Assembly (NCBI GenBank): GCA_963921795.1
Contig: OY997651.1
Coordinates: forward strand, 53,130,018 to 53,194,017
Direction: 5' to 3'
Source of the DNA: Nannobrachium achirus
Taxonomy: Eukaryota; Chordata; Actinopteri; Myctophiformes; Myctophidae
Length of the DNA: 64,000 bases
Within the stretch, counting starts at the first letter, position 1. Each line of letters begins with the position of its first letter. Shown here one piece after another: positions 33,553 to 45,592 of the stretch. A model generated the notes under the pieces. The model did no database searches and was not told the DNA's origin. It saw only the letters and a program-made list of their open reading frames with translations. A program made the position numbers and the translations under genes.

Positions 33553-34186
33553 ATAACTTCCAGGAGAGGGCGCTAATATGCGGAGGTTATGTCTCTCCTG
33601 GAGTTATAAACAAGAGTCATATGGCTCTCGCTGGTTGAGCCCCAAAGTCCATACTACGCTCAAAACATGTAAAAAACAATAAGTTGCTCACCGAGTCGTC
33701 GAAACAGCTGTATCTACCGGACGGCACACTCGTTGGCATGTGTTAGTCCATATGTTTCTAATAAATTAATGTTTACTAAAACTTCAACGAGACTCACGTT
33801 TCCTCGTCGCCTTCAGAACGCTTCAGAACTACAGAACGTTGGAATACTTCCGCATACAAAAACGTCATGTCCGAGTGAATCGCAACAGCGATCAACGCCA
33901 CGTGATATGTTCGGCCATTTTTACCCAAGCAGTTCAAAAACAAGGAAAGCGATGAGACTCGGAGAAGTTTTAGTAAACATTAATTTATTAGAAACATATG
34001 GACTAACACATGCCAACGAGTGTGCCGTCCGGTAGATATACAGCTGTTAAGACGACTCGGTGAGCAACTTATTGTTTTTTACATGTTCTGAGCGTAGTAT
34101 GGACTTTGGGAGAGCCATATGACTCTTGTTTATAACTCCAGGAGAGACATAACCTCCGCATATTAGCGCCCTCTCCTGGAAGTTAT
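33553..34186. mobile_element. Foldback MITE with about 230-bp inverted arms
   Basis: Left arm 33553-33787 begins ATAACTTCCAGGAGAGGGCG. Right arm 33964-34186 is its near-perfect inverse, ending CCTGGAAGTTAT. Arms share CATATGTTTCTAATAAATTA and GCACACTCGTTGGCATGTGT. The unique centre (33788-33963) has no coding content. No target duplication was recognised. It sits 17 bp from the next element (34204). Confidence 0.9.
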
Positions 34187-34203
34187 AATTTATGGCTAGG
34201 TTA

Positions 34204-35124
<921 letters not shown>

Positions 35125-35127
35125 TTA

Positions 35128-35567
35128 GGCCCTAACCGTTAGGCATGGACCCACTGAGAATACATATGCGATAAGTCATACATATGCGCGGTCATTATGG
35201 CTTATATGGACACGACAGGCTGATAATTCCCAGAGGCTCAAAACTAAAAACAAAGTATTTCCTTGTTTACAGACGACTGGAAGTATTCCACAAGCGGTTG
35301 ACTTGGAAAACAAGGAAGTGCTGATCAAATAGAATCCTTTTTCTGATACTGCGTCATCTATTTCTCGCCTCAAATCTTTTGAAAAACATTCTTGAGAGCA
35401 ACGCTGTGTGTTTGTTTACATGGCTGACATGTTGGATACGGTGCTAAATTCACATAGTGCAGCAGGCGTTCTTCTGAGCCTGTGATTAGGCAGCGAATCT
35501 ACACTTTTTTTTATATGACTGTATTAAACAATGTCAAACTCACGCACATTGTGGCTATATGGAAAGC
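35128..35567. other. Non-coding, no feature recognised
   Basis: No supported gene, repeat end or splice-bounded segment. Confidence 0.3.
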
Positions 35568-35901
35568 TTGAATTATCCTCTTTCTATCTGTAAAGAGTGT
35601 GTTTAATAAAAATACACCATAGACATCTTATGATTTACTTTCTGTCAAGAAATCCAAGCAGACATGTTGAACATTGGAAGCGCTCATATTCGATAATGCA
35701 ACGCCCCACTGCCTCCTGCATTATGTGACATTTAGAACCTTGTGATACACCATTGAGTGATTTCCCACGAGCGCTTCCAAACTCCAACATTAGAAAAATA
35801 ATTACCTGAACGGAATTTATTGACAGAAAGTAGCTCATAACATGTCTACGGTGAGTTTTTATGAAACCAAAACTTTGCAGATAGAAAGAGGATAATTCAG
35901 G
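35568..35901. mobile_element. Foldback MITE, about 335 bp
   Basis: Left CTTGAATTATCCTCTTTCTA and right (reverse complement) CCTGAATTATCCTCTTTCTA start arms that share ACTTTCTGTCAA and TGGAAGCGCTC over about 150 bp, with insertions and substitutions. The centre has its own ATAATGCA/TGCATTAT palindrome. Arms are more diverged than in the element at 33553, so this copy is older. Confidence 0.8.
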
Positions 35902-36258
35902 GTCCCGAAAGCAGCTAAGGTAAACCAAGAAATCAGTTTTTCTTTCTTTTAGGTGGTTATAATATTTATGTGCTGGCATGTTTACAGCACAAACAAGGCT
36001 CGGATGGCGGCCGCCATGACACACTGTCACATGATGACACACGTCTTGTGACTAGATGACATGAACGTTGAACTAAAGTGATAATCCATCGGCGCAAAAA
36101 CAACCCCGCAGGCCCTTCAAAATAATAGTGGAAGCAGAAGTGTTAACAATATAAGTTACTCCTTCTTATTGTTTGTTATTGTGGAAGTTAAGAATAAGAC
36201 GAGTTTCTGTTCCTAATTAATCCTAAACTCCTCTGGGATTTGTATTGTTTCATTCCAG

Positions 36259-36357
36259 ACTCTGTGGAGTCCAGACTACAGGTGCAGATGAACTCTCCAG
36301 ACTCAGCCAGATCCGTTTCAATGAGACAGGAGGAAACTGAAGACCAGCCAGAGCTCA
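36259..36357 (+). CDS. C2H2 zinc-finger gene, upstream exon A
   Basis: Acceptor TTTCATTCCAG and donor A/GTAAGA bound a 99-base exon, phase 2 in and 1 out, encoding SVESRLQVQMNSPDSARSVS then MRQEETEDQPELS. The internal ATG (36289-36291, MNSPDSARS) is a likely start codon. The exon is a paralogue of the one at 44490-44618 (both encode MNSPDSAR and QEE-E-E), with identical phases, so the two may be alternative or successive exons. Both fit in frame with the terminal finger exon at 51461. Confidence 0.7.
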
Positions 36358-36404
36358 GTAAGACTCTTTCTTTTCCAGCTTCAAGGTGTTCATTCATTGT
36401 TACG

Positions 36405-36890
36405 TACAACCATAGACTGTATAAAAGATATGGACAAAGCGAAGCCATTGGTTTCTATGCAGCGCAAATGACACAATATTGGTCCTTGGCATGGGTGTTG
36501 CCATCATAGATTGTAAAGGCACCAGAAGATGCCTATTGGCTGCCAACGGTCACGTGCAACCGCAGGGATACATGGGAGAATGTGGTCGGAGCCTCCCGAA
36601 ATACAGCACACGAAGAAGAACACAGCCGGCTGGTATCTGTTTAGTTTGCCACGCCCCCCACAACTTACAATAAGTATAAAGTACTCATGAAAATGTTAAT
36701 TAAGGTTAGAACACGAAAGGGGAAAATGAATGGGATCCAATGGAGAACAATTATTTTTGCGACCGGCCTGGGGGGGAAAACAGCGCAAGTAGCGGCCAAT
36801 CATAGGAAGTTTTACTTCCGAGTCATTTTAAATCGGCAGAACTATGCCCCTGCATACAACAGTTGCTAGCTGCAAAATTGGCAGTGAAAT
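36405..36890. repeat. Dispersed teleost repeat (CATAGACTGTATAAAAGATA type)
   Basis: CATAGACTGTATAAAAGATA, TTGGTTTCTATGCAGCGCAA and the following ACGTGC/GGGAG words match a common fish dispersed repeat. Ends are not defined. No coding content. Confidence 0.5.
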
Positions 36891-36895
36891 AATTT

Positions 36896-37058
36896 GCAGT
36901 GGGCGTGGTTTACTGATGCCAACAAAAAAATCTGATTCATTTTCCTCAAAGCTTTTACAAAAATATTTATAACAATTATTTTAAGACTAGAACCAAGACA
37001 TCCAGGAAAAAATGAATGGGAGATTTTTTTGTTGGCATCAATAAACCACGCCCACTGC
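36896..37058. mobile_element. 163-bp hairpin MITE with 38-bp arms
   Basis: The 38-bp arms (36896-36933 and 37021-37058; GCAGTGGGCGTGGTTTACTG against its inverse) differ at a single base. The arms continue inward as ATTCATTTT/AAAATGAAT. Such identity implies recent origin or arm conversion. Confidence 0.9.
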
Positions 37059-37071
37059 GATGCTCTATGGC

Positions 37072-38373
37072 AGGGGTCCTCGAAACAGGTCCAGGTAAAA
37101 AAATTATAATCATGATTATCACAAATCGAATTATGTCCCAAATATCACATTGCTGTCTGTATATTGTTGTGGAAATAGAAAGATAAAGGCGAAATAAGGT
37201 GGATACATTTATACAGTATGTACTGTATGTATGTTTATTATAATCATTAGTATTGTTTATTTTAATTATTATTATTAAACATTGCCAGCCAACTTAAAAT
37301 ATGGATGTGCGCTAATAACGCCAGGAAATATTAATATTTTAATGTGATCAATTCTATGAGTTTGAACAGAGAGATGATAAACTATCCCCAAAAACACCAC
37401 TAGAGTGCGCCATCGTAACACTGTAAACATAATAGGTCTGTGTATGAAGCTGTGTAAACAGCCCCTCCTCTATGGGTTTTAAAATGGCTGCGGGCCAGAG
37501 TCTACTACGTGCTGTAGCAGATCGATTCGTCGCAGATCTTCACATTAACCTATCGTCCGGCCAAATGGTTGGATGCAGATGCCACACAAAAAAATCTGAA
37601 TGAAAATCCGACCTACTGAAGCGGCGTTATGGATATGGACAGTATGTTAGCAGGCTAACGGCTGGGATCTGCCATCCTACACAGACGAGGACTGAAAACC
37701 AGTGACGTCATCATCTTATCCTTTTTTTTCCACGGTCCATCGTCACAGCCTGTACAAGGTAGGGGAAACCGTTTGCGCCGCCAATACATCGAAACAAATG
37801 CTAAAAAATTGCTTTTATATAAAAGTCGATCTGAAAGTCGCTTGGCAGGGAAGTCCATAGTGACATAGTTGATCTGAAAGTCGACTGGCGTCCAAGTTGT
37901 TAAGGAACTCTGGAAATGTTAGTTGGAACTGTTACCCCTGCAACCCGATGCTGGATAAGCGGTTGCAGATGGATGGATGGATTATTATTATGTAGAGTAG
38001 GCTACATACATTATTTACCATTTAGTGTGTAGCAATAAAACAATGGCTTATACTTTAATTATTGACTTAAATGCAATAATATTTGGCTTTCAGGATGGAA
38101 AATAAAGTTTTGGGAGAAGTGGAACTTAAAAGTCAGTTTAGCATGAGAGGGAGAGAATTACTTGATATCTGGCTGGGCCTGGGCTACAGATTAGAGATCT
38201 TAGGACAGGTCCGAGATCCGAAAGTACCCCGGATCCTACCCAGTCCGAGTCGAGATGTATTGATGATCAGAACTTGTTTCAGGTAGAAAGAGTCCTCTGC
38301 TCAGTGAGTGTGAGATGTAACTGTGAGTGTGTGGAGGGGGAGGGGGAGCAGGCTGCATCGGAGGGAAGCCATT
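37072..38373. other. Non-coding with repeat fragments
   Basis: GGCAGGGGTCCTCGAAACAG (37071) resembles the left end of the hAT element family seen at 59533. GATGCTGGATAAGCGGTTGC (37949) with GATGGATGGATGG is a typical LINE 3' tail. An ORF at 38083-38286 has no family and weak splice context; not accepted as a gene. Confidence 0.35.
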
Positions 38374-38428
38374 GATCTACAAGCCCACAGCGTGTTGCAT
38401 CTGTGACGACTTTGTGGGCTTGCAGATT
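38374..38428. repeat. Short palindromic element with matched arm changes
   Basis: Left GATCTACAAGCCCACA and right TGTGGGCTTGCAGAT. The family's CTC/GAG has become CCC/GGG on both arms together, keeping the pairing. Confidence 0.85.
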
Positions 38429-38463
38429 GGCAGTGGTGTGTCTTGAGAGCCTGTGTGTGTTTG

Positions 38464-38465
<2 letters not shown>

Positions 38466-38551
<86 letters not shown>
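38466..38551. repeat. AC microsatellite
   Basis: About 43 uninterrupted AC units. Confidence 0.99.
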
Positions 38552-38553
<2 letters not shown>

Positions 38554-38661
38554 TCATCCAACAGTTACAGTAAATTGTTGTTTAATGCACGCAGCAAAGA
38601 TACATCTTATTGATTTTGGTGCCCAAGGTGCCTTTCCTCTAGATCCACCTTTAGTCCACTT

Positions 38662-39541
38662 TAGGGCTGCAAGCGAACCTTCGGGGATTCGAACGTTTGT
38701 TCGTTACGTTGGCAATCGAAGTTCGAAATTAATGGGTTCAGGTTTTTTTCTTTTTTTTTTCTTCTTTTTTTTACACGAAAAATAATTATCAGAATGTGAT
38801 AGGCCTATTCAGAATATCACAGTAGAGATAGCCAAATACGAAATAAGTTAGGCCTACCGGTAAACACTAACAGTTAATGGTGACCGTTATAGTAGTTATA
38901 AAATGCACCAGAACAGCTTGGAGCGATCAAGGACCGTCCTCCGCTCCAATTCCGCTCCAATTTGGGGCCGCGCACACACGCTTGATGACAGTAGAGTGAG
39001 AGCAGCTGAGCTGGGCAGAGACAGACGTGTGTGTGCTGCTGTGCTCTGAACAGCGAACACCCATCCATGCACCCAAAGATTAAACAGCCTTTCTCCTAAG
39101 CATGAGCAAAGATGGATTTCATTGCAACCCCCTAAAGGATTATAATGCGATTTCTGGGGTTGTTACATCGAGACCAGTTCAGCCCGAACGCGACGCGCTC
39201 CGACGCAGTCACCAAGTCTAATCATCATCCGTGCAACTCCGCTATACATTGAGCCTGTTCGTCAACAAACTGCACAACATTTTCTCCGATTGGGTTGGAT
39301 TTTCCAAGTGTTAGCCTAGGTGTTAATGCAGCCACGCATCCACGCGTTTTCAATGGATAAAACAGCGCATTTAAAACATTTCCTACACTTTTAGCTGGTT
39401 AAAGGTACAGTACGTTCGATGGTTCGGAGGTTCGAACGTTCGGTTTTTATTCAATTGAACGAACCATCTAAGGTTCGATGGTCCGTTCGGAAAATCCCCC
39501 CGAAGTTCGAATCCCTAAAACAGGGCTAGATTACAGCCCTA
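38662..39541. mobile_element. Non-autonomous hAT element, TSD GTCCACTT
   Basis: The 8-bp duplication GTCCACTT (38654-38661 and 39542-39549) is perfect. Termini TAGGGCTGCAAGCGAACC and TAGGGCTGTAATCTAGCC. Subterminal regions are full of TTCGAACGTTCG and GGTTCGATGGTTCG words in both orientations, as expected of transposase-binding repeats. No transposase ORF. Confidence 0.9.
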
Positions 39542-39549
39542 GTCCACTT

Positions 39550-40023
39550 GCACACAAGATGTCTCAAAATCTAATGGACATCCAAAATCCAGTGGACTTC
39601 TGGCTTTCCTCCCTCCCCGAAACAAGGGCAAATTGACTACATCTGAACTAAACATCTCAAGTCTGAGATTGAGTTTGGGATTTTAGGGAGCAAGGATCTC
39701 TCAGCCATACTCAAAAGAACACAGTAACTTGATGTATTTTGTAATGTTACATTTATACCCTATAAAATAGGGATGTCCCTATCACGTTTTTTTTTTCTTC
39801 TTTCGATCCTTCCCGATCCGATCTTTTGGCATTGCTTTAAGGAAAAAGAAAAGAAAACATACTTTTATGTTGTCCCTTAAGGTTGTTTTTTTATTTATTT
39901 AAATAACAATAACCTATCTTCTACCTAAGCTTCTATCCAAGCTTCTTTTTTTATTTTACTTAGTGCAGCATTGTATCAAAACAAATTTAAAAAAAGCTCA
40001 TCAGCTTATATATTTTTAAGGGT
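39550..40023. other. Non-coding, no feature recognised
   Basis: AT-rich with T-homopolymers near 39786. Nothing further supported. Confidence 0.3.
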
Positions 40024-40212
40024 GCATGTCGCCATTTCGAAATCCCGCTATTCCGAACATTGACTTCCATTCTTCGAAATGGCTGTGTGTCCAAATGTTA
40101 TATAAGACCCACCATTCCGAAACGAAACCGCACCGCCTTTGGCTGTGTTATTTCTTTTTCTACAGCACCTCTCCATTCCGAATATAGCCTATTATTTGAG
40201 TCCCTATAAGAA
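40024..40212. repeat. Dispersed CTATTCCGAA-type repeat, copy 2
   Basis: CCCGCTATTCCGAACATTGA, TTATATAAGACCCACCATTC, and GAATATAGCCTATTATTTGA parallel copy 1 at 31138-31310 on the same strand. Confidence 0.65.
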
Positions 40213-40474
40213 CAACTCTCTCTCTCGATGATGCGCACACGCTGTGCGTCGGGCATCGCTGCCAAAGTGCACCAAAAAATGAGAGAAAAAGAAAAAAGAA
40301 TCATGATCATCATAATAACTCATATTTGTGCCGCCTCAAAATAATCACGGCATGCAAGCGTGCGTGATGCCAGATCAATGGTTGTGATGCCTGCTCTGTG
40401 GTTTTATTAATTTGATATGTGGGTGGTGCATTGAAAAAGTGCGCAGTTGTGCACAAAATGGGTTGCAGCGGCGG

Positions 40475-40475
<1 letters not shown>

Positions 40476-40508
<33 letters not shown>
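40476..40508. repeat. CT microsatellite
   Basis: About 16 CT units. Confidence 0.95.
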
Positions 40509-40512
<4 letters not shown>

Positions 40513-40699
40513 CCCAATCTAACTGAGCGTAGGCATTTAAGACTGGTACGCACACGTTTTAAAAAATCCAACAGCAGCTTTCATCCCAGAGCTGTAGCTG
40601 CGCTCAACACGCACAGCTGTGAGACGGGACACTTTACTTGTATGCTTTTTATACATTGTATTATGTTAACTTATTGTTTTGTCTACACACTAAATTAGA

Positions 40700-41192
40700 A
40701 ACCAAATTAAACAATGCCCGGGCTTAAAATGTTAAGTGATCTTTCACAGCTGAACTGGCATATTTAATGTACATATATAAAATGTATATAACAAAGGTAT
40801 AGGCCTACTCATGCACAATTGTCCCAATTCAAGTTTTCAAATGTATACAAATCAATGGCACGGAACAGTGCTTAGTTGCGAGTGTGCTGAACGCGTCCCC
40901 ATAGATTCACTGAGTGACGACGCGCAATAATAGCCTACAGTGAGTCTTGCAAAACCCTGCAATAAACCAGACAGATCATATAGAGCTTATACTTAGTATA
41001 GCAAGATATGAAAGGCCTTGGGCAGGTCTTAAATGTACCGCCCATATAGATCTAAAACAATAAAATAACAGTTTTTTTACTGATATAAATTAGTCATTTA
41101 GGCATCATATAATTGCAGAAATACTCGCTAGCCTGCTTTATCAAGAACTGATCATATTACATTTTAAATGAATTAATAGGCTACATTTCAAT
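40700..41192. other. Non-coding, no feature recognised
   Basis: AT-rich, between a CT repeat and the FLYWCH exon; would be intron sequence downstream of that exon on minus. Confidence 0.3.
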
Positions 41193-41854
41193 TTAACTGA
41201 TAGGAAGTGTTATGAGAGAGGGGTTGGTTCTAACCTGGTCACACTGGCTCAGTTTCCTGTCATCTTCATCTGTACCAAACACCACAAAGCCGTGTTGGCG
41301 GTGGTGTTTGGCCAGGAACTGCAGGCCAGTCCAAGTCAGGACCCATTCGCCCTCCACATTCACCTCATTTACGGTTGGTGGGATGGGGGGCATGAGGCTA
41401 GCCCAGCGCCTCTCCAGCCGCGACTTGATGGCGTTAAAAGGCGGCATGTAGCGCACCTCGCCAGCTGCAGCTTGGGCCACTACCTCGTCATAAATTCGTT
41501 TTACTGGGAGGGTAGGGTCGGCCGCCACTCTCTCGAGCATCCGCTCAATGTGAGCGGTGCAACGGATCACTTCATCCTCCGGAGCATGTGGATGGTCCCC
41601 CGGAGGCCGCCGCACCATGATGGCTGCTGGTGGGTCCGCGTCTACGTCCAGCCACCGGGTGTGGACATAGACTTTGCACCGGTTGCATCTCCAATACATT
41701 TTCCCCCCACAATCTCCTTATTGCGGAGGTATCTAAAGTTGTCCATTATGAGGGCTCTCCCGCCTCTGCTGTTTGCAATTTGCAGATATGTCATTTTGCT
41801 GAAAGTGACACGCTCCTGAAACTCTCCTTCCGTAAATGTGCTTGCCTCAAACAA
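41193..41854 (-). CDS. FLYWCH-domain exon (FLYWCH/MULE-type protein), one frame slip
   Basis: On minus a FLYWCH zinc finger is readable: YLQIANSRGGRALIMDNFRY, then YWRCNRCKVYVHTRW, then GDHPHAPEDEV. A helical linker follows (HIERMLERVAADPTLPVKRI), ending FGTDEDDRKLSQCDQ. A splice donor (CAG then GTTAGA, exon end 41235) falls just where MULE-transposase-like sequence begins in related proteins, so the next exon would lie below 41 kb, but it was not found. The finger is split between two frames at a run of six G at about 41706-41711. A one-base slip there, real or a sequencing error, explains it. Likely a domesticated or decaying transposon protein. Confidence 0.7.
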
Positions 41855-42149
41855 ATTTGATTGATTGACTCCTTTTATACTATTTTTTCATTGGCCTCTC
41901 AATTAATTGATTGAGTTTGTTCCTGACCTATAGAGGTGAAGTTCATGATCGAGTACTTTGAACCCCCCGATGTACAGAGTAGTTGGGCTAGAGGTGACAC
42001 TATGAAAATTGACGTAAACACAGCAATGCTTTGGTCAGTTATTTTAGTAGGCTAGACTTTCGTCTGAACTGTACTGTAGCCTACTGTCCTGTGTCAACAC
42101 GTTTATTTAAAGGATGACAAACAACTCACAATATACAAACAGCAGATGC

Positions 42150-42214
<65 letters not shown>

Positions 42215-42553
42215 CATCGGTGAAGTCTGTGCCCCGCTGTGCGCTGCCGCGCTATGGAGATGAATCTGCAGATAGGCTTTTCACTTCAGGATACACAGAC
42301 AAAAAAACATTAAACATACAGACCAGATGATTGTTCATTGTGGCTGTGATCAGTCAGTTATCACATCTTTCTGTCAAAACCTAATTACATAAGGTGCGCA
42401 ACAGAGTAAGCCTTGATTGATCGATTGATTGAAGAATTCATTAGAAGGTTGCATATGAAAAAGTAGGCCTACAGTTTCATGACAGCATAAATCACTGATA
42501 CTAAAAGGAGATCCTAGTAGGCTTGTCAGCTAATTTACACAGGTACCACTTTA
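41855..42553. other. Non-coding with AC microsatellite
   Basis: A 62-base AC run at 42152-42213. Otherwise nothing recognised. Confidence 0.6.
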
Positions 42554-43283
42554 CCGTATTGGCCCGAATATAGGACGATATTTTATTCTAATAAACATAT
42601 CCTCAAAATAGGGAGTCGTCCTATAATTGGGGCTTAGACTTTTCACCGGGGAGATACGTTATGTATCTTTCAGGACCTTTCCCTGCTCTCTCACAGCACA
42701 GCCCCCGCGAGCTCCTACGGTAATTACCGTACACTACATGATTGATGCGCAGCGAGCTTTGGACCTCGGCTCATTTCACCTCCCGTTTGGCAAAGTCGGA
42801 TGGCTTTGGCATTGGACTTACCGGGCCGCGTGCGTGTGCGTTGTTCTCGCGAACATCGGCGTGGATGACGGGCGCACATGTGATCTTTAGCGTGGAAGTT
42901 TAATCCCAACAGCAACTGAATAGCCTAGCCCTAGGCTATAACGCTGGCTGCAATGGCTAATGGTTTCTGTTTACAATGGACCGTCGCATCTGAATGATGA
43001 AACAGGCCACAAAGCTTGATGGGAAATGTAGTGTTTGTTATTGGGCTTTTCACAGTCTGAATTGTGAATGTTGTTTTTGAATAGAAGTTGACTTTGATGG
43101 TTAATGCAATACAATACAGCAGAATGTTGTCTCTGTATATGCTTTTCTATCATAATGTTACAATAATAACGTTTTTCTTTATAAATAACATAATATAATA
43201 TAATATATAATATTTTGTCTCAAAATGATAATTGAAAAATAGGGGTCGTCTTATAATCAGAGTCGTACTAAATTCGGGCTACG
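42554..43283. mobile_element. Non-autonomous mariner-type element (TA target)
   Basis: TA flanks both ends (42552-42553, 43284-43285). Inverted termini read CCGTATTGGCCCGAATATAG on the left and CGTAGCCCGAATTTAG on the right. Inner words GTCGTCCTATAAT and its inverse ATTATAAGACGACCCC repeat near each end. About 730 bp, no transposase. Confidence 0.75.
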
Positions 43284-43289
43284 TATCTC

Positions 43290-44489
43290 ATATAACAACT
43301 TTGACAGGCGGATAAAACACAGTACTTATCAATGTATGTACGATGTATCAATAACAAAAATGAAAATACATTCAAGAAATAGAAGATATTTTCAAAGGAC
43401 TGGGAGGTAAAATGTGTTTGGTCTTTTAACACATTCAAAGCCAGCCCATTTCAGTGTTTTTTTACGACCACAAGAAAACACTGTTTACACATCTATCCGT
43501 TCTGTCCATTCTTTTCAGTACCCTGGGTGACGCTAAATTCCACCATAGTTACACTCATACAACCATGCTAACAAAATGAGCAAAAACCTACTTTTGCGCC
43601 GGGCGCTCCGCGCACGCGCTCCGTGCATGTGATGGTAACAATCGGAACCGCGTTGCCACCAGCTGCTCAGATCTTTTTTCGGAATGAAAATCCGACTTAC
43701 GGGTGAGGAGGAAAGTGTTTTTTTTATGCATTCTAACCTATCGTCACAACAAAGCAGACCCACATGGGCCGTGCACTTCCTCGTTTTCATTCAGTCTAAT
43801 GATCTGCCACTGGAGGGAGGCAAAGTGTTTGGTATGAAACCCTTGTTTGGCAAATAGGCAAAAATAATGTATTTTGAGTTGTTTTATAACAAAAATAGCC
43901 TATTCTCGTCAACCTTCGTCTGTGGCCTGGCTGCCTAATTAATAATTCTCGTCAATCTACCTCTGTGGCTTGGAAAGAGTTAAAAGTTTCGAGTTGCAGC
44001 CTACTGAAGGTGGCTTTTCAGACCAATTTTGAAGTAGGCCTAGGGAGTTCCACATTTTCGTGGTAGCAGGAGAACGAATTGGAGGCTTTTTAGTGTCAAA
44101 TCGGTTGTACGTGATTAGTGGAGCGCCCTCTTGTAATTGTGGACATCCTTGACGTTTAGGAAGAGTCTAGAGGGAAGGACCTCCTATGGGAGGGAATTTT
44201 AGGAGGAGTCGAAGAATGGTGATATGCAAAGCATTCTGGGAGTTGGGGTTGACTTAGTCAAACACAGATGTCATGAAATACTAAGATTTCTAAAGACACA
44301 TTTTGAACACATAAGAACCCCAGGAGTATGTTTATTTTCTCACAAACAACATTAAAATAAGATTTGGTTGTCTTAGGGGTGAACTCGTCCTTTAAGAGAG
44401 TTATTTACCTTTAGAAAGCATTAGGCCTACTGTTATTCCCCACTAGGTCTCCAGTTGCTAAAGTCCTTTTTCACATTCCTTCATTTCAG
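43290..44489. other. Non-coding, no feature recognised
   Basis: No supported coding region or element end. It lies in the putative zinc-finger gene intron. Confidence 0.3.
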
Positions 44490-44618
44490 AGCAGTGTGTG
44501 TCCAGACTGCAGGAGAAGATGAACTCTCCAGACTCAGCCAGGGACATTTCTATTAAACAGGAGGAACCTGAAGACATTTCTATAAAACAGGAGGAACCTG
44601 AAGACCACCCACATCTCA
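44490..44618 (+). CDS. C2H2 zinc-finger gene, upstream exon B
   Basis: Acceptor CTTCATTTCAG and donor A/GTAAGT bound a 129-base exon, phases 2 and 1, encoding QCVSRLQEKMNSPDSARDIS then two tandem copies of DISIKQEEPE. The 30-bp duplication is exact to one base. IKQE matches the sumoylation consensus (hydrophobic-K-x-E). Splices in frame to the finger exon at 51461 (A + AC = Asn). Paralogue of exon A at 36259. Confidence 0.8.
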
Positions 44619-44799
44619 GTAAGTTTCACATGCGCTCCTTTCCATCTGCCTGTCACAATATTTCAATATTTCTCTCAATACAATAACCACGTAACAAGCC
44701 AAACATGACATTTCAATATGGCATGGCTCTGTAGTAGAAGATACTTAGATTTAGAATAATAATAATGGATTGCATTTGTATAGCTTTTTTCTAAGCAAG

Positions 44800-45235
44800 T
44801 TGTGTCTTCGACTCAGGATTTTTGGAGTTGATTAGAGTCGCGGGGCTTAATGCGATTCGTCGACAAATTGTTTTATACTGTATGTTTAAAAAAAAGTTGC
44901 TTTAAACCTTGTCAACATAATACAATAAAACATTAAGATGAACATTGTTTTAAGCCTTGAAATAGATCCACGAACTACCATGCATATGACATAATGAGAC
45001 ATGGTAGCGGACGGTGGACATTAATGACGACAAGATTGCGGCCGGCCGTGCGTAATTTTGAAGTCTACTTACAAGTAGTAGGAAGTATGGACTCAATTGG
45101 AAGTACATGACACCAGTCCAGAGCTATAACGCACCGCACCGCAGTATTAACTGGTAAAATAATATATTTTCGACTCCTCGACTCAAACAATTGGCGTCGA
45201 TTCCGGGGGCTTAGAAGACAGCCCTACTATGCATA
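44800..45235. repeat. Probable hAT-type MITE, ends unresolved
   Basis: GTCTTCGACTCAGGATTTTT on the left and, inverted, GTCGAGGAGTCG near 45180, ending CAGCCCTA at 45224-45231. The TAGGGCTG terminus recurs in the hAT element at 38662. The left terminus was not found. Confidence 0.4.
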
Positions 45236-45592
45236 GAGGGTTTAAATGGTTAAAAATGTCAAACATATTTTCAGATTTCAGTGCATGACACAGTATAATT
45301 ATGACTGATCTGCATTTTAATAATCTGGAGGGGAAAAGAATGAACATGAATTGTGGTACATTCTATCAAATATGGGGAGGGGGAAAAACATCAGAAAAAT
45401 ACTTCCTTTGTCTACTGCCACTGATCCGTACAATGGTTTGTGAGGTTAACCCTGGACACACAGACACGATTCACAGACCCAATTCTAGACATCTGGCCTC
45501 CTACAGGGCCACGCCATAGAGTTATAATAAGTATAGAGAGGACACCGGATATCCCCGCCCGTCCACTTGCATTGAGTTGCTTACCCAGCCCA

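Noticed and set aside
38083-38286. 67-residue ORF preceded by a TTTCAG acceptor-like site
   Set aside because: No recognised family, weak splice context and a nearby LINE-tail motif; likely chance.
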